Assembly (NCBI GenBank): GCA_047633055.1
Contig: JBLIEI010000009.1
Span: forward strand, 1 to 64,000
Direction of reading: 5' to 3'
DNA length: 64,000 nt
Origin: CALJFL01 sp047633055
GTDB lineage: Bacteria > Pseudomonadota > Gammaproteobacteria > Pseudomonadales > Halieaceae
In this document: piece by piece, positions 26,433 through 34,059 of the stretch
Layout: each line of letters starts with the position of its first letter
Position numbering within the stretch: the first letter of the stretch is position 1
Notes under the pieces: model-generated
What the model was told of the DNA's origin: nothing
The model's input: only the letters and a program-made list of their open reading frames with translations
Database searches by the model: none
Position numbers and translations under genes: made by a program

Positions 26433-27023
26433 ATGTCCTTGTCGACTCATGCTTTGGTTGATTCGATAACGCCAGAGGTGCTCGCGCCACTTAATACTCG
26501 TATCAAAACTCCGTTGATTGAAATGATATTCTTTGGGCGTTTGTATGGGCTGTTTGGTCTATTGCATTTGCCGTATCATCGCTCCCCCAGTTTATCGAAA
26601 CTGGACCGCGGCTATCTGGGCGCTTCGATCAATGACAGCATCAACTTGCGTGATGCTAGAGTGATGGTTACTCACTTTCGCAGTAAGGAATTCATGGGTA
26701 CGGTGACGAACATTAGCAGGGCGAAATTTTCTATAGGCGATCTCGTTCATCATCAGCTCTTTGCTTATCGAGGAGTTATCGTAGACGTCGATGCTACGTT
26801 TCAAGCAACGGACGCGTGGTACGAGACGGTTGCTAAATCGCGTCCGCCGAAAGATAAACCCTGGTATCACGTGCTGGTGCATGGTGCGGCACACGCCACC
26901 TACGTGGCTGAGCAGAATTTGGAACGTGACGCGAGTTCCGAGCCAATCATTCACCCAATGCTCGCACAATTTTTTTCGCGTTTTGAAGACGGACGATATT
27001 TTCGAGAGAACAAGACCAATTAG
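26433..27023 (+). CDS. HspQ/YccV-like (hemimethylated-DNA-binding fold) protein with N-terminal extension
   Basis: The C-terminal part (about residues 95-190) matches the HspQ/YccV domain: KFSIGDLVHHQLFAYRGVIV, then KPWYHVLVHGAAHATYVAEQ, with the family's Pro-Trp-Tyr-His core. In E. coli HspQ promotes Lon-dependent turnover and was first noted as binding hemimethylated oriC DNA. Here an additional domain of about 90 residues precedes it, which I do not recognise. I start at the ATG at 26433; a TTG at 26415 is possible. An attC-like site follows the stop, so it appears to be a cassette. Confidence 0.75.
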   Translation: MSLSTHALVDSITPEVLAPLNTRIKTPLIEMIFFGRLYGLFGLLHLPYHRSPSLSKLDRGYLGASINDSINLRDARVMVTHFRSKEFMGTVTNISRAKFSIGDLVHHQLFAYRGVIVDVDATFQATDAWYETVAKSRPPKDKPWYHVLVHGAAHATYVAEQNLERDASSEPIIHPMLAQFFSRFEDGRYFRENKTN

Positions 27024-27032
27024 TGCTCCACC

Positions 27033-27109
27033 GTATAACAAGTACGGTCAGTTGGGCCTCTTTGATGGCCGTATCGCCTAACAGACTACCCGCTACGGCA
27101 GGCGTTATT
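27033..27109 (+). repeat. attC-like recombination site 5
   Basis: Left GTATAACAAGTACGG and right CGGCAGGCGTTATTT have complementary ATAAC / GTTAT cores and a pairing GTACGG / CGGCAGGC arm. The centre GGGCCTCTTTGATGGCC forms a hairpin. About 77 bases, ten bases after the HspQ-like gene. Confidence 0.7.
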
Positions 27110-27156
27110 TGCTTACGCAGCTTGAAGTGCCGCTAATGGGGACGAGATGGGATTTT

Positions 27157-27435
27157 ATGAAAAAAAGTTTAACGAAGATATTCTGGCCAATACTACGGTT
27201 TTTCGAAGGAGACGATGAGTCACCAAATTATAAGAAGTCTCACAGAGTTGCCTTGAATGGCGTGGGTGCATTGTTTATATTTTTATCGCTCGTCTCAGCG
27301 ACGACTGCCTATGCCACTGGTGGGGTGGGTGGATTCATCCCAATGATAATTTTCTCCTGCGCGGGCGTCGTCGCACTTGCCGTGGGTTCACTTGGTTCTA
27401 ATAGTGCTGTTTCAAAAATATGGGGGACCAAATAG
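27157..27435 (+). CDS. Small membrane protein of unknown function
   Basis: About 92 residues from the ATG at 27157 (MKKSLTKIFWPIL); an in-frame ATG at 27136 is an alternative. Two hydrophobic segments are visible: GVGALFIFLSLVSATTAYAT and GFIPMIIFSCAGVVALAVGS. No recognised domain. It lies directly behind attC-like site 5. Confidence 0.6.
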   Translation: MKKSLTKIFWPILRFFEGDDESPNYKKSHRVALNGVGALFIFLSLVSATTAYATGGVGGFIPMIIFSCAGVVALAVGSLGSNSAVSKIWGTK

Positions 27436-27439
27436 ATGA

Positions 27440-27515
27440 CACACAATAAGTCTATCGAAGTGGACTTTCTGCTGGGCGCGGTAAACGGCGTTTTTTTTGA
27501 GGCGTTACTTGCCTG
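27440..27515 (+). repeat. Degenerate attC-like site
   Basis: ACACAATAAGTC on the left and GAGGCGTTACTTG on the right give weak TAA / GTTA pairing across about 75 bases, right after the membrane protein and before the next gene. The cores deviate from the consensus, so it may be chance. Confidence 0.3.
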
Positions 27516-27535
27516 ACAGGTAACTCCCAAAACGC

Positions 27536-27859
27536 ATGTTTCACTTAGCCTTGCACTTTGTAGTTCCAGCCGTATTAACGGGGATTTTTTTTAGGAGAAA
27601 CTGGCGGCTGGCCTACTTTTTGATGATTGCGACTATGCTTGTAGATATCGACCATTTAGTTGCTAATCCCATATATCAGGCAAATCGCTGTAGCATAGGA
27701 TTTCATCCGCTGCATGAACTGTGGTTTGTCTCTGTCTACCTGGCACTTTGTTTTTTACCCTATATGCCCAAGATAAGATTCGTTGGTATTGGCTTGTCTT
27801 TGCATATGGCGCTCGATGCGATAGATTGCCAAGTAACTAATGGAGTGTGGGTCAATTAG
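27536..27859 (+). CDS. DUF6122-like integral membrane protein
   Basis: A 107-residue membrane protein with about three segments. It opens MFHLALHFVVPAVL and carries conserved-looking histidines and acids (LVDIDHL, GFHPLHE, SLHMALDAIDC), the pattern of DUF6122 and the related YdjM-like metal-dependent hydrolase membrane family. The role is unknown. The next gene starts three bases after its stop. Confidence 0.6.
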   Translation: MFHLALHFVVPAVLTGIFFRRNWRLAYFLMIATMLVDIDHLVANPIYQANRCSIGFHPLHELWFVSVYLALCFLPYMPKIRFVGIGLSLHMALDAIDCQVTNGVWVN

Positions 27860-27862
27860 ACG

Positions 27863-28096
27863 ATGAGTATTGGAATGAGCGAGCAAATGAATCAATCTAC
27901 TTTAAGCGCGTTAAAAATTGCATTCAGTTATATGCCGAAATCAATTGAAGTGACGAAGTATGAGTATGGCGATGGTTTTCAGAAGATACTGGAGCATATT
28001 GAAATGGTTAGAGAAGTATTATTGATTAATGACATCGATCCAGAAGAGGTTTATGGCGAGGTTAATCCAGAAAACACGCCTAATTCGACATACTGA
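27863..28096 (+). CDS. Small hypothetical protein
   Basis: A 77-residue soluble, acidic protein (ends EEVYGEVNPENTPNSTY). I see no domain. It begins three bases after the DUF6122-like gene, so the two are probably read together and may share one cassette. An internal Met at codon 5 is an alternative start. Confidence 0.5.
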   Translation: MSIGMSEQMNQSTLSALKIAFSYMPKSIEVTKYEYGDGFQKILEHIEMVREVLLINDIDPEEVYGEVNPENTPNSTY

Positions 28097-28110
28097 TTTA
28101 GGGGCTGCGT

Positions 28111-28374
28111 GTGCAATTTCATACGGGCCGCCAGCGGAGCGTGGTCGAGCACAGTATTGACAGTATTGAAGGAGATACTCGCATTTCAGGTGGAGATATT
28201 TTCCAGGAGGTTGGCGAACTTTTTCCAAATAAAAATACAGAACTTCGCTTGTATTGTCGTAGCGAAGGGCGTGCCGAGGCCGCGATGTCTGAGTTAAAAA
28301 AATCCGGATATACCAGTGTATCCAACGCCGGTGGTATTGACGATGCACGGTGTGAAAGAGGTTTAAACGATTAA
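28111..28374 (+). CDS. Truncated rhodanese-like domain
   Basis: An 87-codon frame whose second half is a rhodanese C-terminus: ELRLYCRSEGRAEAAMSELK with the active-site Cys loop, then SGYTSVSNAGGIDDA. It resembles the small exported PspE/GlpE type. The conserved N-terminal IDVRxPxEF...GHI motif is missing; instead MQFHTGRQRSVVEH stands there. Its start codon is therefore doubtful and the gene probably lost its 5' end. An attC-like site follows. Confidence 0.55.
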   Translation: MQFHTGRQRSVVEHSIDSIEGDTRISGGDIFQEVGELFPNKNTELRLYCRSEGRAEAAMSELKKSGYTSVSNAGGIDDARCERGLND

Positions 28375-28397
28375 GGCAAATTTTCAAATTGGCACAG

Positions 28398-28470
28398 CTT
28401 GTAACAAGCCTGAGTTATGGGCGGCGTTACAGTCGGTCCAACCTGAAGCGTCAAGCGGCGCAGTTAATGT
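28398..28470 (+). repeat. attC-like recombination site 6 (degenerate)
   Basis: Left CTTGTAACAAGCCTGAG against right AAGCGGCGCAGTTAATG: TAAC / GTTA cores and partial GCC/GGC arm pairing over about 73 bases. It overlaps the likely start of the next gene. Confidence 0.45.
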
Positions 28471-28763
28471 CTGCAGTTAAAATGCCAGCTTCAATTGTTT
28501 TAGCGATAGCTCGTTGGTTGGGTTGGGCCGATATATGCCTTGCGCTATGTGCCTTTGGAGTTTCCTCATCACTGCTTCTTCAGTCCAAAGAGCCCGGTGC
28601 CGATTCACTGGTATTTTTGCAAGCAGGAGTGCTGTTGTACATGGGCTGCGCTTTTTCATTTTCAATGGCCTACGTTGCAATAAGCCGTAAATGGCGCTTT
28701 TGGTGGCTGCTTCAGATGATCGGGCCGGCGCTAATTTACCTTACGATCTATGGTCCTTGGTGA
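28467..28763 (+). CDS. Small membrane protein of unknown function
   Basis: A 98-residue protein from the ATG at 28467 with three likely membrane segments (LGWADICLALCAFGVSSSLL, VFLQAGVLLYMGCAFSFSMA and WWLLQMIGPALIYLTIYG). No family recognised. It follows attC-like site 6. Confidence 0.6.
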   Translation: MSAVKMPASIVLAIARWLGWADICLALCAFGVSSSLLLQSKEPGADSLVFLQAGVLLYMGCAFSFSMAYVAISRKWRFWWLLQMIGPALIYLTIYGPW

Positions 28764-28849
28764 TACTTTCTATCGTGGGAAGGGCATTTAACGCGGCAAA
28801 AATAGCGCAATAGCTTGCAGCGGTAGGTGCCATTATTGAGGAGAGATTA

Positions 28850-29164
28850 ATGGCAGGGAAATATCCAGAGAGAATTAGATCACTTCCTCTTTATGATGGT
28901 CGCTTTGATGCCTATAAACTTAACGCAAAGGATAGTGATGTATTGTTTGCGTCCTACCCGGCAGGAACTTCTATCCCAGTCCACGCACACGATACGGATA
29001 ATCATCGCGTAATTACTCGCGGTGAATTATTACTAACAATGAATGGCGCGACGCTACGCGTCTCAGTGGGCGAGTGGTACCATGTTTCGGCAAATGTTGA
29101 GCATTCTGCGATATTCGAAGTCGAGATAGACGAGGTTGAGTTCTGGTTTCATGAAAGCACCTGA
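28850..29164 (+). CDS. Small cupin-domain protein
   Basis: A 104-residue cytoplasmic single-cupin protein. The metal motif is in PVHAHDTDNHRVITRGELLL (His-x-His ... Glu) and the second half in YHVSANVEHSAIFE. GAGGAGAG precedes the ATG at 28850. Ligand unknown. Between it and the preceding gene, a very weak attC-like pair (ATTTAAC / CATTATTG) can be drawn at about 28789-28837. Confidence 0.8.
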   Translation: MAGKYPERIRSLPLYDGRFDAYKLNAKDSDVLFASYPAGTSIPVHAHDTDNHRVITRGELLLTMNGATLRVSVGEWYHVSANVEHSAIFEVEIDEVEFWFHEST

Positions 29165-29263
29165 GGGTTTGCCCCAATGCCCCGCGAATGTACATGCTTC
29201 AGCAGAACAACAATCCCGTCGGTTTGGCATCCCCCTGTGTTGCACTAGAAATTTGAGATCGGA

Positions 29264-29743
29264 ATGACACCAGGAATCACTGCAGCCAAAAAAAATAAGA
29301 TCTCGCACAGGGTACATGAGTATTCTCATGATGAATCAAGCGAATCCTATGGAGCTGAAGCCGCCGAGAAGATGGGTGTTCCGGAGGATAGGGTGTTCAA
29401 GACCCTGGTTGTATCTCTGGACAATACAGAGCTCGTCGTCGGAGTAATTCCGGTGTCCTCTACGCTAAGTATGAAGCTAATTGCCAAGGCAACGGGCGCA
29501 AAAAAGGCCGCCATGGCTGAGAAATCGGATGTTGAACGTTCCACAGGGTATGTGCTGGGAGGAGTAAGTCCGCTTGGGCAAAAGAAGCGACTTCGAACTA
29601 TTATTGATTCATCTGTCAGAAGTTACCCGAGTGTTTATGTTAGCGCCGGCCGCAGAGGGTTAGAAATAGAGTTGAGCCCTGATGATTTAGCAGCTTTAAC
29701 CCGTGGAGATATCGCTGAAATATGTCAGCAAGGCCCTATCTAA
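29264..29743 (+). CDS. ybaK: Cys-tRNA(Pro)/Cys-tRNA(Cys) deacylase YbaK family
   Basis: A 159-residue trans-editing protein of the YbaK/EbsC fold that hydrolyses mischarged Cys-tRNA(Pro). The central RVFKTLVVSLDN, the conserved Lys in KLIAKATGAKKAAMAEK and the substrate-loop TGYVLGGVSPLGQKK are diagnostic. Length is standard. It stands alone; an AAGCCGA/TCGGCTT hairpin lies just after the stop without a T run. Confidence 0.92.
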   Translation: MTPGITAAKKNKISHRVHEYSHDESSESYGAEAAEKMGVPEDRVFKTLVVSLDNTELVVGVIPVSSTLSMKLIAKATGAKKAAMAEKSDVERSTGYVLGGVSPLGQKKRLRTIIDSSVRSYPSVYVSAGRRGLEIELSPDDLAALTRGDIAEICQQGPI

Positions 29744-29845
29744 CAAGCCGAATCCATAATCGGCTTCAGCTGGGCGAAAAAGGCGACGATTTTTGCGGTC
29801 ATCCTTTAGCCATCATGTTCAAGAAGTACATACTGAGGAATAGAT

Positions 29846-30079
29846 ATGATTGATCCAAAAAGAGCATCCGACACACCTTATGCCATTGAAGTTGAAACTG
29901 GGAAATCATATTTCTGGTGCGCGTGCGGTGAAAGTAAAGCACAGCCATTTTGTGATGGATCTCATAAAGGTACAGATTTCACGCCGTTAAAGTACGATGC
30001 ACCTGAATCTAAAAAAGTTTTCTTTTGTGGTTGTAAAAAAACAGTATCGCAACCAATGTGCGATGGCAGCCATAAATAA
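29846..30079 (+). CDS. CDGSH iron-sulfur domain protein
   Basis: A 77-residue protein with two CDGSH-type [2Fe-2S] motifs: CACGESKAQPFCDGSHKG (about residues 26-43) and CGCKKTVSQPMCDGSHK at the very end. The three Cys and one His of each are intact. This is the tandem MitoNEET-like bacterial type. Its function is unknown. AAGAAG-like leader precedes the ATG at 29846. Confidence 0.92.
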   Translation: MIDPKRASDTPYAIEVETGKSYFWCACGESKAQPFCDGSHKGTDFTPLKYDAPESKKVFFCGCKKTVSQPMCDGSHK

Positions 30080-30103
30080 GCGGCTAGCGACACAGGATAC
30101 ATT

Positions 30104-31066
30104 ATGGAATTCAAAGACTATTACAAGACTTTGGGTGTGGATTCTGAGGCTGACAATAAGGCCATAAAGACCGCTTATCGAAAGCTGGCCAGAAAATATC
30201 ACCCAGATGTCAGTGACCATCATGATGCGGAATCTCAGTTTAAGGAGGTTGCCGAAGCCTATGAGGTACTGAAAGACAGCGCAAAACGTGCAGAGTATGA
30301 CCAAATATGCCAGTACGGCGGGGCGCAGCAGGATTTCCATCCGCCGCCGGGCTGGCAGCCATCGGACTCGGCCGGGGGCGATGGGGGAAGCCACTACCAG
30401 GAAGACTTCTCGGACTTTTTCTCGTCCGTATTTGGCGCTGCGGGCCGCGCTCAAGCTGGGGGTTTTGATGGTCGTCAGTCTTCTAATCGGCGTGGTCAGG
30501 ATGTTGAAACAGAATTGCCAATTTTTCTTGAGGACACGCTGTCTGAATACGCCAAGAAAATTTCCTACAATCTACCCTGCTATGATGAAGTGGGTCGTGT
30601 CACCGAGGTGCATAAAACGCTCAACGTGAAAATCCCGAGTGGTGTAGCCGACGGTGACCGCATCAGGTTGAAAGGGCAGGGGTCAGCAGGCCTTGGAGAC
30701 AGTAGCACTAGCGGCGATCTGTATTTGCGGATTCGATTGGTACCCCATCCGCTGTTTGATGTGGAGGGATGTAACCTGATCATTACGCTCCCCATCGCGC
30801 CCTGGGAGGCGGCCCTAGGTGGCAAGGTAACGCTGCCGACATTGACGGGCAAGATCCAATTGACAGTTCCTGCCAACAGTCAGAGCGGGCAACGCTTGCG
30901 GGTCAAAGGCAAGGGGCTGCTAAGCAAGCAGCTGCGGGGCGATCTATATGCGGTGTTAAAAGTTGTGATGCCGACTTCAAGCAACGATGCGGTGAAGGGC
31001 CAGTGGCAACAGTTGGCGGAACTTAGCCCCTTTGATCCTCGAGCCGAATGGAGTGAAACATCATGA
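30104..31066 (+). CDS. cbpA: Curved DNA-binding protein / DnaJ-type co-chaperone
   Basis: A 320-residue J-domain protein. The J domain (residues 1-70) has YRKLARKYHPDVSD with the HPD triad. A Gly/Asp-rich linker follows, then the DnaJ C-terminal peptide-binding domains (ELPIFLEDTL, RIRLVPHPLFDVEG, GGKVTLPTLTG). The zinc-finger repeats of DnaJ are absent, as in CbpA. Its stop overlaps the start of the cbpM-like gene by 4 bases, the usual cbpA-cbpM arrangement. Confidence 0.93.
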   Translation: MEFKDYYKTLGVDSEADNKAIKTAYRKLARKYHPDVSDHHDAESQFKEVAEAYEVLKDSAKRAEYDQICQYGGAQQDFHPPPGWQPSDSAGGDGGSHYQEDFSDFFSSVFGAAGRAQAGGFDGRQSSNRRGQDVETELPIFLEDTLSEYAKKISYNLPCYDEVGRVTEVHKTLNVKIPSGVADGDRIRLKGQGSAGLGDSSTSGDLYLRIRLVPHPLFDVEGCNLIITLPIAPWEAALGGKVTLPTLTGKIQLTVPANSQSGQRLRVKGKGLLSKQLRGDLYAVLKVVMPTSSNDAVKGQWQQLAELSPFDPRAEWSETS

Positions 31067-31368
31067 ATGATATAAAAACAACGTACTTGAGCTTTACCGA
31101 AGTCTGTCTGCAAACCGGCGTGGCAGAGGATACTGTGGTCGAAATTGTGGAGCAGGGTATTATGGCGCCGATCGGCGCCTCACCCGGTGAATGGCTATTT
31201 AGCCCTGCGATGCTTATTTTGACGAAAAAGGCCGTGCGCTTGCATCGTGATCTTAATGTGGATTGGGCCGGAATAGCGCTGGCCATAGAATTGCTAGATG
31301 AAGTGGAACAACTACGAGAAAAGAATCGTTATCTTGAGCGCCGCCTTAGTCGCTTTGTAGATTTGTAA
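31063..31368 (+). CDS. cbpM: CbpM-type chaperone modulator
   Basis: A 101-residue MerR-like/CbpM protein that in E. coli binds the CbpA J domain and blocks its action. It has the family start YLSFTEVCLQTGVAEDTVVEIVEQGI and an LNVDWAGIALAIELLDEVEQL helix. It overlaps cbpA by 4 bases, which supports both assignments. Confidence 0.88.
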   Translation: MNDIKTTYLSFTEVCLQTGVAEDTVVEIVEQGIMAPIGASPGEWLFSPAMLILTKKAVRLHRDLNVDWAGIALAIELLDEVEQLREKNRYLERRLSRFVDL

Positions 31369-31472
31369 ACCGCTACTGCTTTGACCGCTATAGTGCCCGG
31401 CTCCAGGCGCCAGGGAGCGTTCAGACGCAGTGGATAACGTGAGGTGAAGTTAATCGACAGGCAGTGTTAAAG

Positions 31473-32045
31473 ATGACGACTCTCTCGGACGTAAAAGGAA
31501 TTTGCCCAAAGCGGCAGGTGATCTACAAGTTTGCTCTGCTGTGCTTCGTGCTTGTGAGTTACTTTGTCTATCTCAGTGTTCAATACGACGTGGTGACCGG
31601 TGGCGTCACATCCATATTGACTTGGAGTTTCTTTGTTCTATGTACACCGATCGCAGATGCTGGATTTCTCCTGGACTTTCCACTCCGTCTACTATTTGGC
31701 GTTCGGATGTTGGTTTCAGAAATTGCCGTTTGGGCCATTGCGATCACAGTGAATATAGTTTCGTTGATCTACTTTGTCGATTACTATGAAGTCACATTGC
31801 TAACAAAGCTCTTGCATTCAATTCTTACGATGCCGTTCCCATATTGGAGCGTAATTGTACTCTCTGGTGTGGGCACCTTTCTGTCTATTCAAATTGCTGA
31901 CGAGCTTATGGATGTTGCTCATCACCGGGACAGGGAGTTCTTTCATCGTCACGGCTTTAAGCACGAGATCATCATGATACTATTTTTCATAGTAGTCCTG
32001 GTTGGATACTACGAGCTAATAGCTTCGCTGGGCCTCGAATTCTAA
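31473..32045 (+). CDS. Integral membrane protein of unknown function
   Basis: About 190 residues with four to five hydrophobic segments (FALLCFVLVSYFVYLSV, ILTWSFFVLCTPIADAGFLL, WAIAITVNIVSLIYF, PYWSVIVLSGVGTFLSIQIA, IIMILFFIVVLVGYYELIA). I do not recognise a family with certainty. The ATG at 31473 is favoured over a GTG at 31464. An ACGCCTAACAG stretch after the stop resembles an attC left arm but has no matching right arm. Confidence 0.7.
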   Translation: MTTLSDVKGICPKRQVIYKFALLCFVLVSYFVYLSVQYDVVTGGVTSILTWSFFVLCTPIADAGFLLDFPLRLLFGVRMLVSEIAVWAIAITVNIVSLIYFVDYYEVTLLTKLLHSILTMPFPYWSVIVLSGVGTFLSIQIADELMDVAHHRDREFFHRHGFKHEIIMILFFIVVLVGYYELIASLGLEF

Positions 32046-32089
32046 TTTTAAAGGACGCCTAACAGCCACAAAGCGGTGCATGAGAAAGA

Positions 32090-32371
32090 ATGACAATTAA
32101 AGTGATAAATTTGCCCGAGCATGACGTCACGTGTGTAACCTGCAGGGCGAATTGTTGCCGGTTAGAGGTAATGCTTATTACGGATACGGGTGTACCCGAA
32201 AAGTATATTGAATTAGATAGTTGGGGTGGGATGAGCATGGCTCGTTTAGATGACGGCTGGTGCGCTGCCTTGGATCGAGGCACTATGCTGTGTAGCATTT
32301 ATGATAAGCGGCCACTTATTTGTCGTGAATTTGAAATGGCCGGCCTTGAGTGTCTTTCCGAGCGGGATTAG
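32090..32371 (+). CDS. YkgJ-family cysteine cluster protein (second copy)
   Basis: A 93-residue protein with the zinc/iron cluster pattern VTCVTCRANCC (about residues 13-23), then GWCAAL, LCSIYDKRPLICREFE and ECL. It is the same family as the gene at 4.2 kb but diverged, with a different N-terminal spacing. Function unknown. Confidence 0.82.
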   Translation: MTIKVINLPEHDVTCVTCRANCCRLEVMLITDTGVPEKYIELDSWGGMSMARLDDGWCAALDRGTMLCSIYDKRPLICREFEMAGLECLSERD

Positions 32372-32427
32372 TTCTGAGTCGGGACAATAGTTGCTCAGGC
32401 TATCGCACAACACATTGGAGCTTGTCG

Positions 32428-32643
32428 GTGAATAAATTTAGTCCCAAAAAGTTACTCAGGAGTAAATGGACAGCGGTTAATCCAGTCAATAAAGAGAAAC
32501 ATTTTCTGATATCAGATTTAGAGCTGAACGATGAGGGTGACGTTGTTGGCTGCCTAATAGAAGCCGTCCGGTCCAACCGCACTACGCCAATCGATTGGGA
32601 AGAACTAAAAAACCAAGACAATTGGCTGCAAGGTTGGAAATAG
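32428..32643 (+). CDS. TIGR02450-type Trp-rich protein
   Basis: About 71 residues. LLRSKWTAVNPVNKEKHFLI and WEELKNQDNWLQGWK at the end match the small Trp-rich TIGR02450 family of unknown function. I take GTG at 32428, seven bases after GGAG; TTG at 32422 is an alternative, and an in-frame codon at 32350 overlaps the previous gene. Confidence 0.82.
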   Translation: MNKFSPKKLLRSKWTAVNPVNKEKHFLISDLELNDEGDVVGCLIEAVRSNRTTPIDWEELKNQDNWLQGWK

Positions 32644-32870
32644 AGGGTTGTTTAGATAGGTGAACTTAATAACAATAAGTGAGGATAAGCGCTGGTAGAT
32701 CACGGGAAATTGTCGGTTTCGGTTGCGGATAGGCGCGCAGGTGTTGAACACAATGAAAACGATCAGCGCTATTAAACAGCCAAGGAGTGGGTGTGTTGCA
32801 CCATTATTGGCCTAAAATCTGTATTTTTATGTGTTTTAAGCACTGGGAGTAACGGCTGTGTATCTATATT

Positions 32871-33116
32871 ATGATGAATGAGCAGCCTAGGAATCCGTTG
32901 CACGGTGTTACGCTTGAAACGGTAGTCACGAGATTGAGTGACCACTACGGCTGGGATGGACTGGCTCAGAGAATCGATATCAATTGCTTTAAGACTGATC
33001 CGTCCATCAAGTCATCACTAAAGTTTTTGCGTAAAACCGAGTGGGCCAGAGACAAAGTTGAGAGCTTATATCTCTCAACATTTGAAAAACAATCACCTTG
33101 GGGTAATGCCAGGTAA
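32871..33116 (+). CDS. VF530/DUF2132-family protein
   Basis: An 81-residue protein with the family signature NPLHGVTLETVVTRL, HYGWDGLAQRIDINCF and SSLKFLRKTEWARDKVE. VF530-type proteins are small DNA-binding-fold proteins without known function. The preceding gap (32644-32870) shows no gene. An attC-like site follows 44 bases downstream. Confidence 0.9.
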   Translation: MMNEQPRNPLHGVTLETVVTRLSDHYGWDGLAQRIDINCFKTDPSIKSSLKFLRKTEWARDKVESLYLSTFEKQSPWGNAR

Positions 33117-33160
33117 GTCGCACTTGAGTGGCTAAAATAAATATTATAGAGACTAATGCG

Positions 33161-33243
33161 GGTCTAACGCATAAAATGTCGGCTCGGGCGGCGTATTGGC
33201 AGCTTAGTCTGTTATCGCTCGCCGCTGCTTGTGGCGTTAAGCG
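33161..33243 (+). repeat. attC-like recombination site 7
   Basis: Left GGTCTAACGCATAAAATG and right CTGCTTGTGGCGTTAAGC pair along CTAACGC / GCGTTAAG, with the most complete core match in the window. About 83 bases; the centre holds GCGGCG ... CGCCGC. Confidence 0.7.
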
Positions 33244-33289
33244 TTTGATATTAACGTTCAATTTGTGCAATTGATAAGCAGGAATGTAG

Positions 33290-33457
33290 ATGGCCAAACC
33301 CAATTATTCTTTTGAGAAGCGACAGAAAGAGATTGCAAAGAAGAAAAAGAAAGAGGAAAAGCGCCTTAAAAAGGCCGAAGCTGGCAACAATGCAGCTGAA
33401 GATACTGAAACGTCAACAGATAGCGTCGATCCTGCTCCTACCGGTGATGGTAGTTAG
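33290..33457 (+). CDS. Small Lys-rich protein
   Basis: A 55-residue protein, too short for common ORF cut-offs: starts MAKPNYSFEKRQKEIAKKKK, continues with KEEKRLKKAE and ends in an acidic Thr/Asp tail (DTETSTDSVDPAP). Similar short charged proteins with this start are common in gammaproteobacteria, often near cold-shock genes. It lies 94 bases upstream of a csp gene in the same direction. Function unknown. Confidence 0.7.
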   Translation: MAKPNYSFEKRQKEIAKKKKKEEKRLKKAEAGNNAAEDTETSTDSVDPAPTGDGS

Positions 33458-33551
33458 CGAGTCGACGTGAAGAAATTTACACCTCCACTTCGATCCGGTG
33501 AATTCGAATGTGGATAGATACAAATATTCACCACCAATTTGAGGAAGTAAC

Positions 33552-33758
33552 ATGAGTAAAGGTACTGTTAAGTGGTTCAATGCCGATAAAGGCTTTGGTT
33601 TTATTACACCCGAAGACGGCGGCAAAGACCTTTTTGTCCATCATTCGGAAATACAGAGTGGCGGCGGTTTCGCAACACTCAATGACGGTCAAGCAGTCGA
33701 GTTTGAAGTAGGCCAGGGTCAAAAAGGCCCATGTGCAAACAAGGTTGTCCCGCTTTAA
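33552..33758 (+). CDS. Cold shock protein (CspA family)
   Basis: A 68-residue single cold-shock domain. RNP1 is KGFGFI and RNP2 is DLFVHHSEI; the start MSKGTVKWFNADKGFGFITP is typical. Acts as an RNA chaperone. GAGGAAG precedes the ATG at 33552. A long perfect-hairpin terminator follows, so it ends a transcription unit. Confidence 0.95.
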   Translation: MSKGTVKWFNADKGFGFITPEDGGKDLFVHHSEIQSGGGFATLNDGQAVEFEVGQGQKGPCANKVVPL

Positions 33759-33780
33759 GTAGCGATAAGTAAAAAGCTCA

Positions 33781-33825
33781 GACAACAGGGACAGCACTGA
33801 TAGTGCTGTCCCTGTTGTCGGTTTT
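33781..33825 (+). terminator. Strong Rho-independent terminator after csp
   Basis: GACAACAGGGACAGCAC and GTGCTGTCCCTGTTGTC form a perfect 17-base-pair stem with the loop TGATA, followed by GGTTTT. It begins 23 bases after the cold-shock gene. The exceptional length of the stem is notable. Confidence 0.9.
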
Positions 33826-33896
33826 ATGGCTCATGGTGGAACGTAAGTCCACTAGCAACATCAAAGATGCGTCTTGCTCCGTGCGAAATGTCCTAC

Positions 33897-34043
33897 TCAA
33901 TATACGGCAACCACCCTAATTTCCGCCATTGGTATGTTAATTATGGCGCCGCGAATGACTGCATCCGCACCAATTTTGATGTGGTTAGTAGGTAATTCTG
34001 CTTCGAAGTAGATCCGAAATGCCTGAGAGATGCTAAAATATTA
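33897..34043 (-). pseudogene. C-terminal fragment of an unidentified protein
   Basis: In the otherwise gene-free stretch 33826-34161, the minus strand reads FRIYFEAELPTNHIKIGADA then VIRGAIINIPMAEIRVVAVY and TGA at 33897-33899, about 45 codons closed upstream by TAA. The composition looks protein-like, as of the last strands of a beta domain. I cannot name it. It may be a stub of a minus-strand gene cut by cassette rearrangement. Confidence 0.35.
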
Positions 34044-34059
34044 ATATTGTGTGATTTTG

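Noticed and set aside
29744..29780. AAGCCGA/TCGGCTT hairpin after ybaK as terminator
   Set aside because: No T run follows; CTAACAAG beside it could as well be an attC arm without a partner.
32046..32089. attC left arm ACGCCTAACAG after the membrane protein
   Set aside because: No complementary right end within 150 bases.
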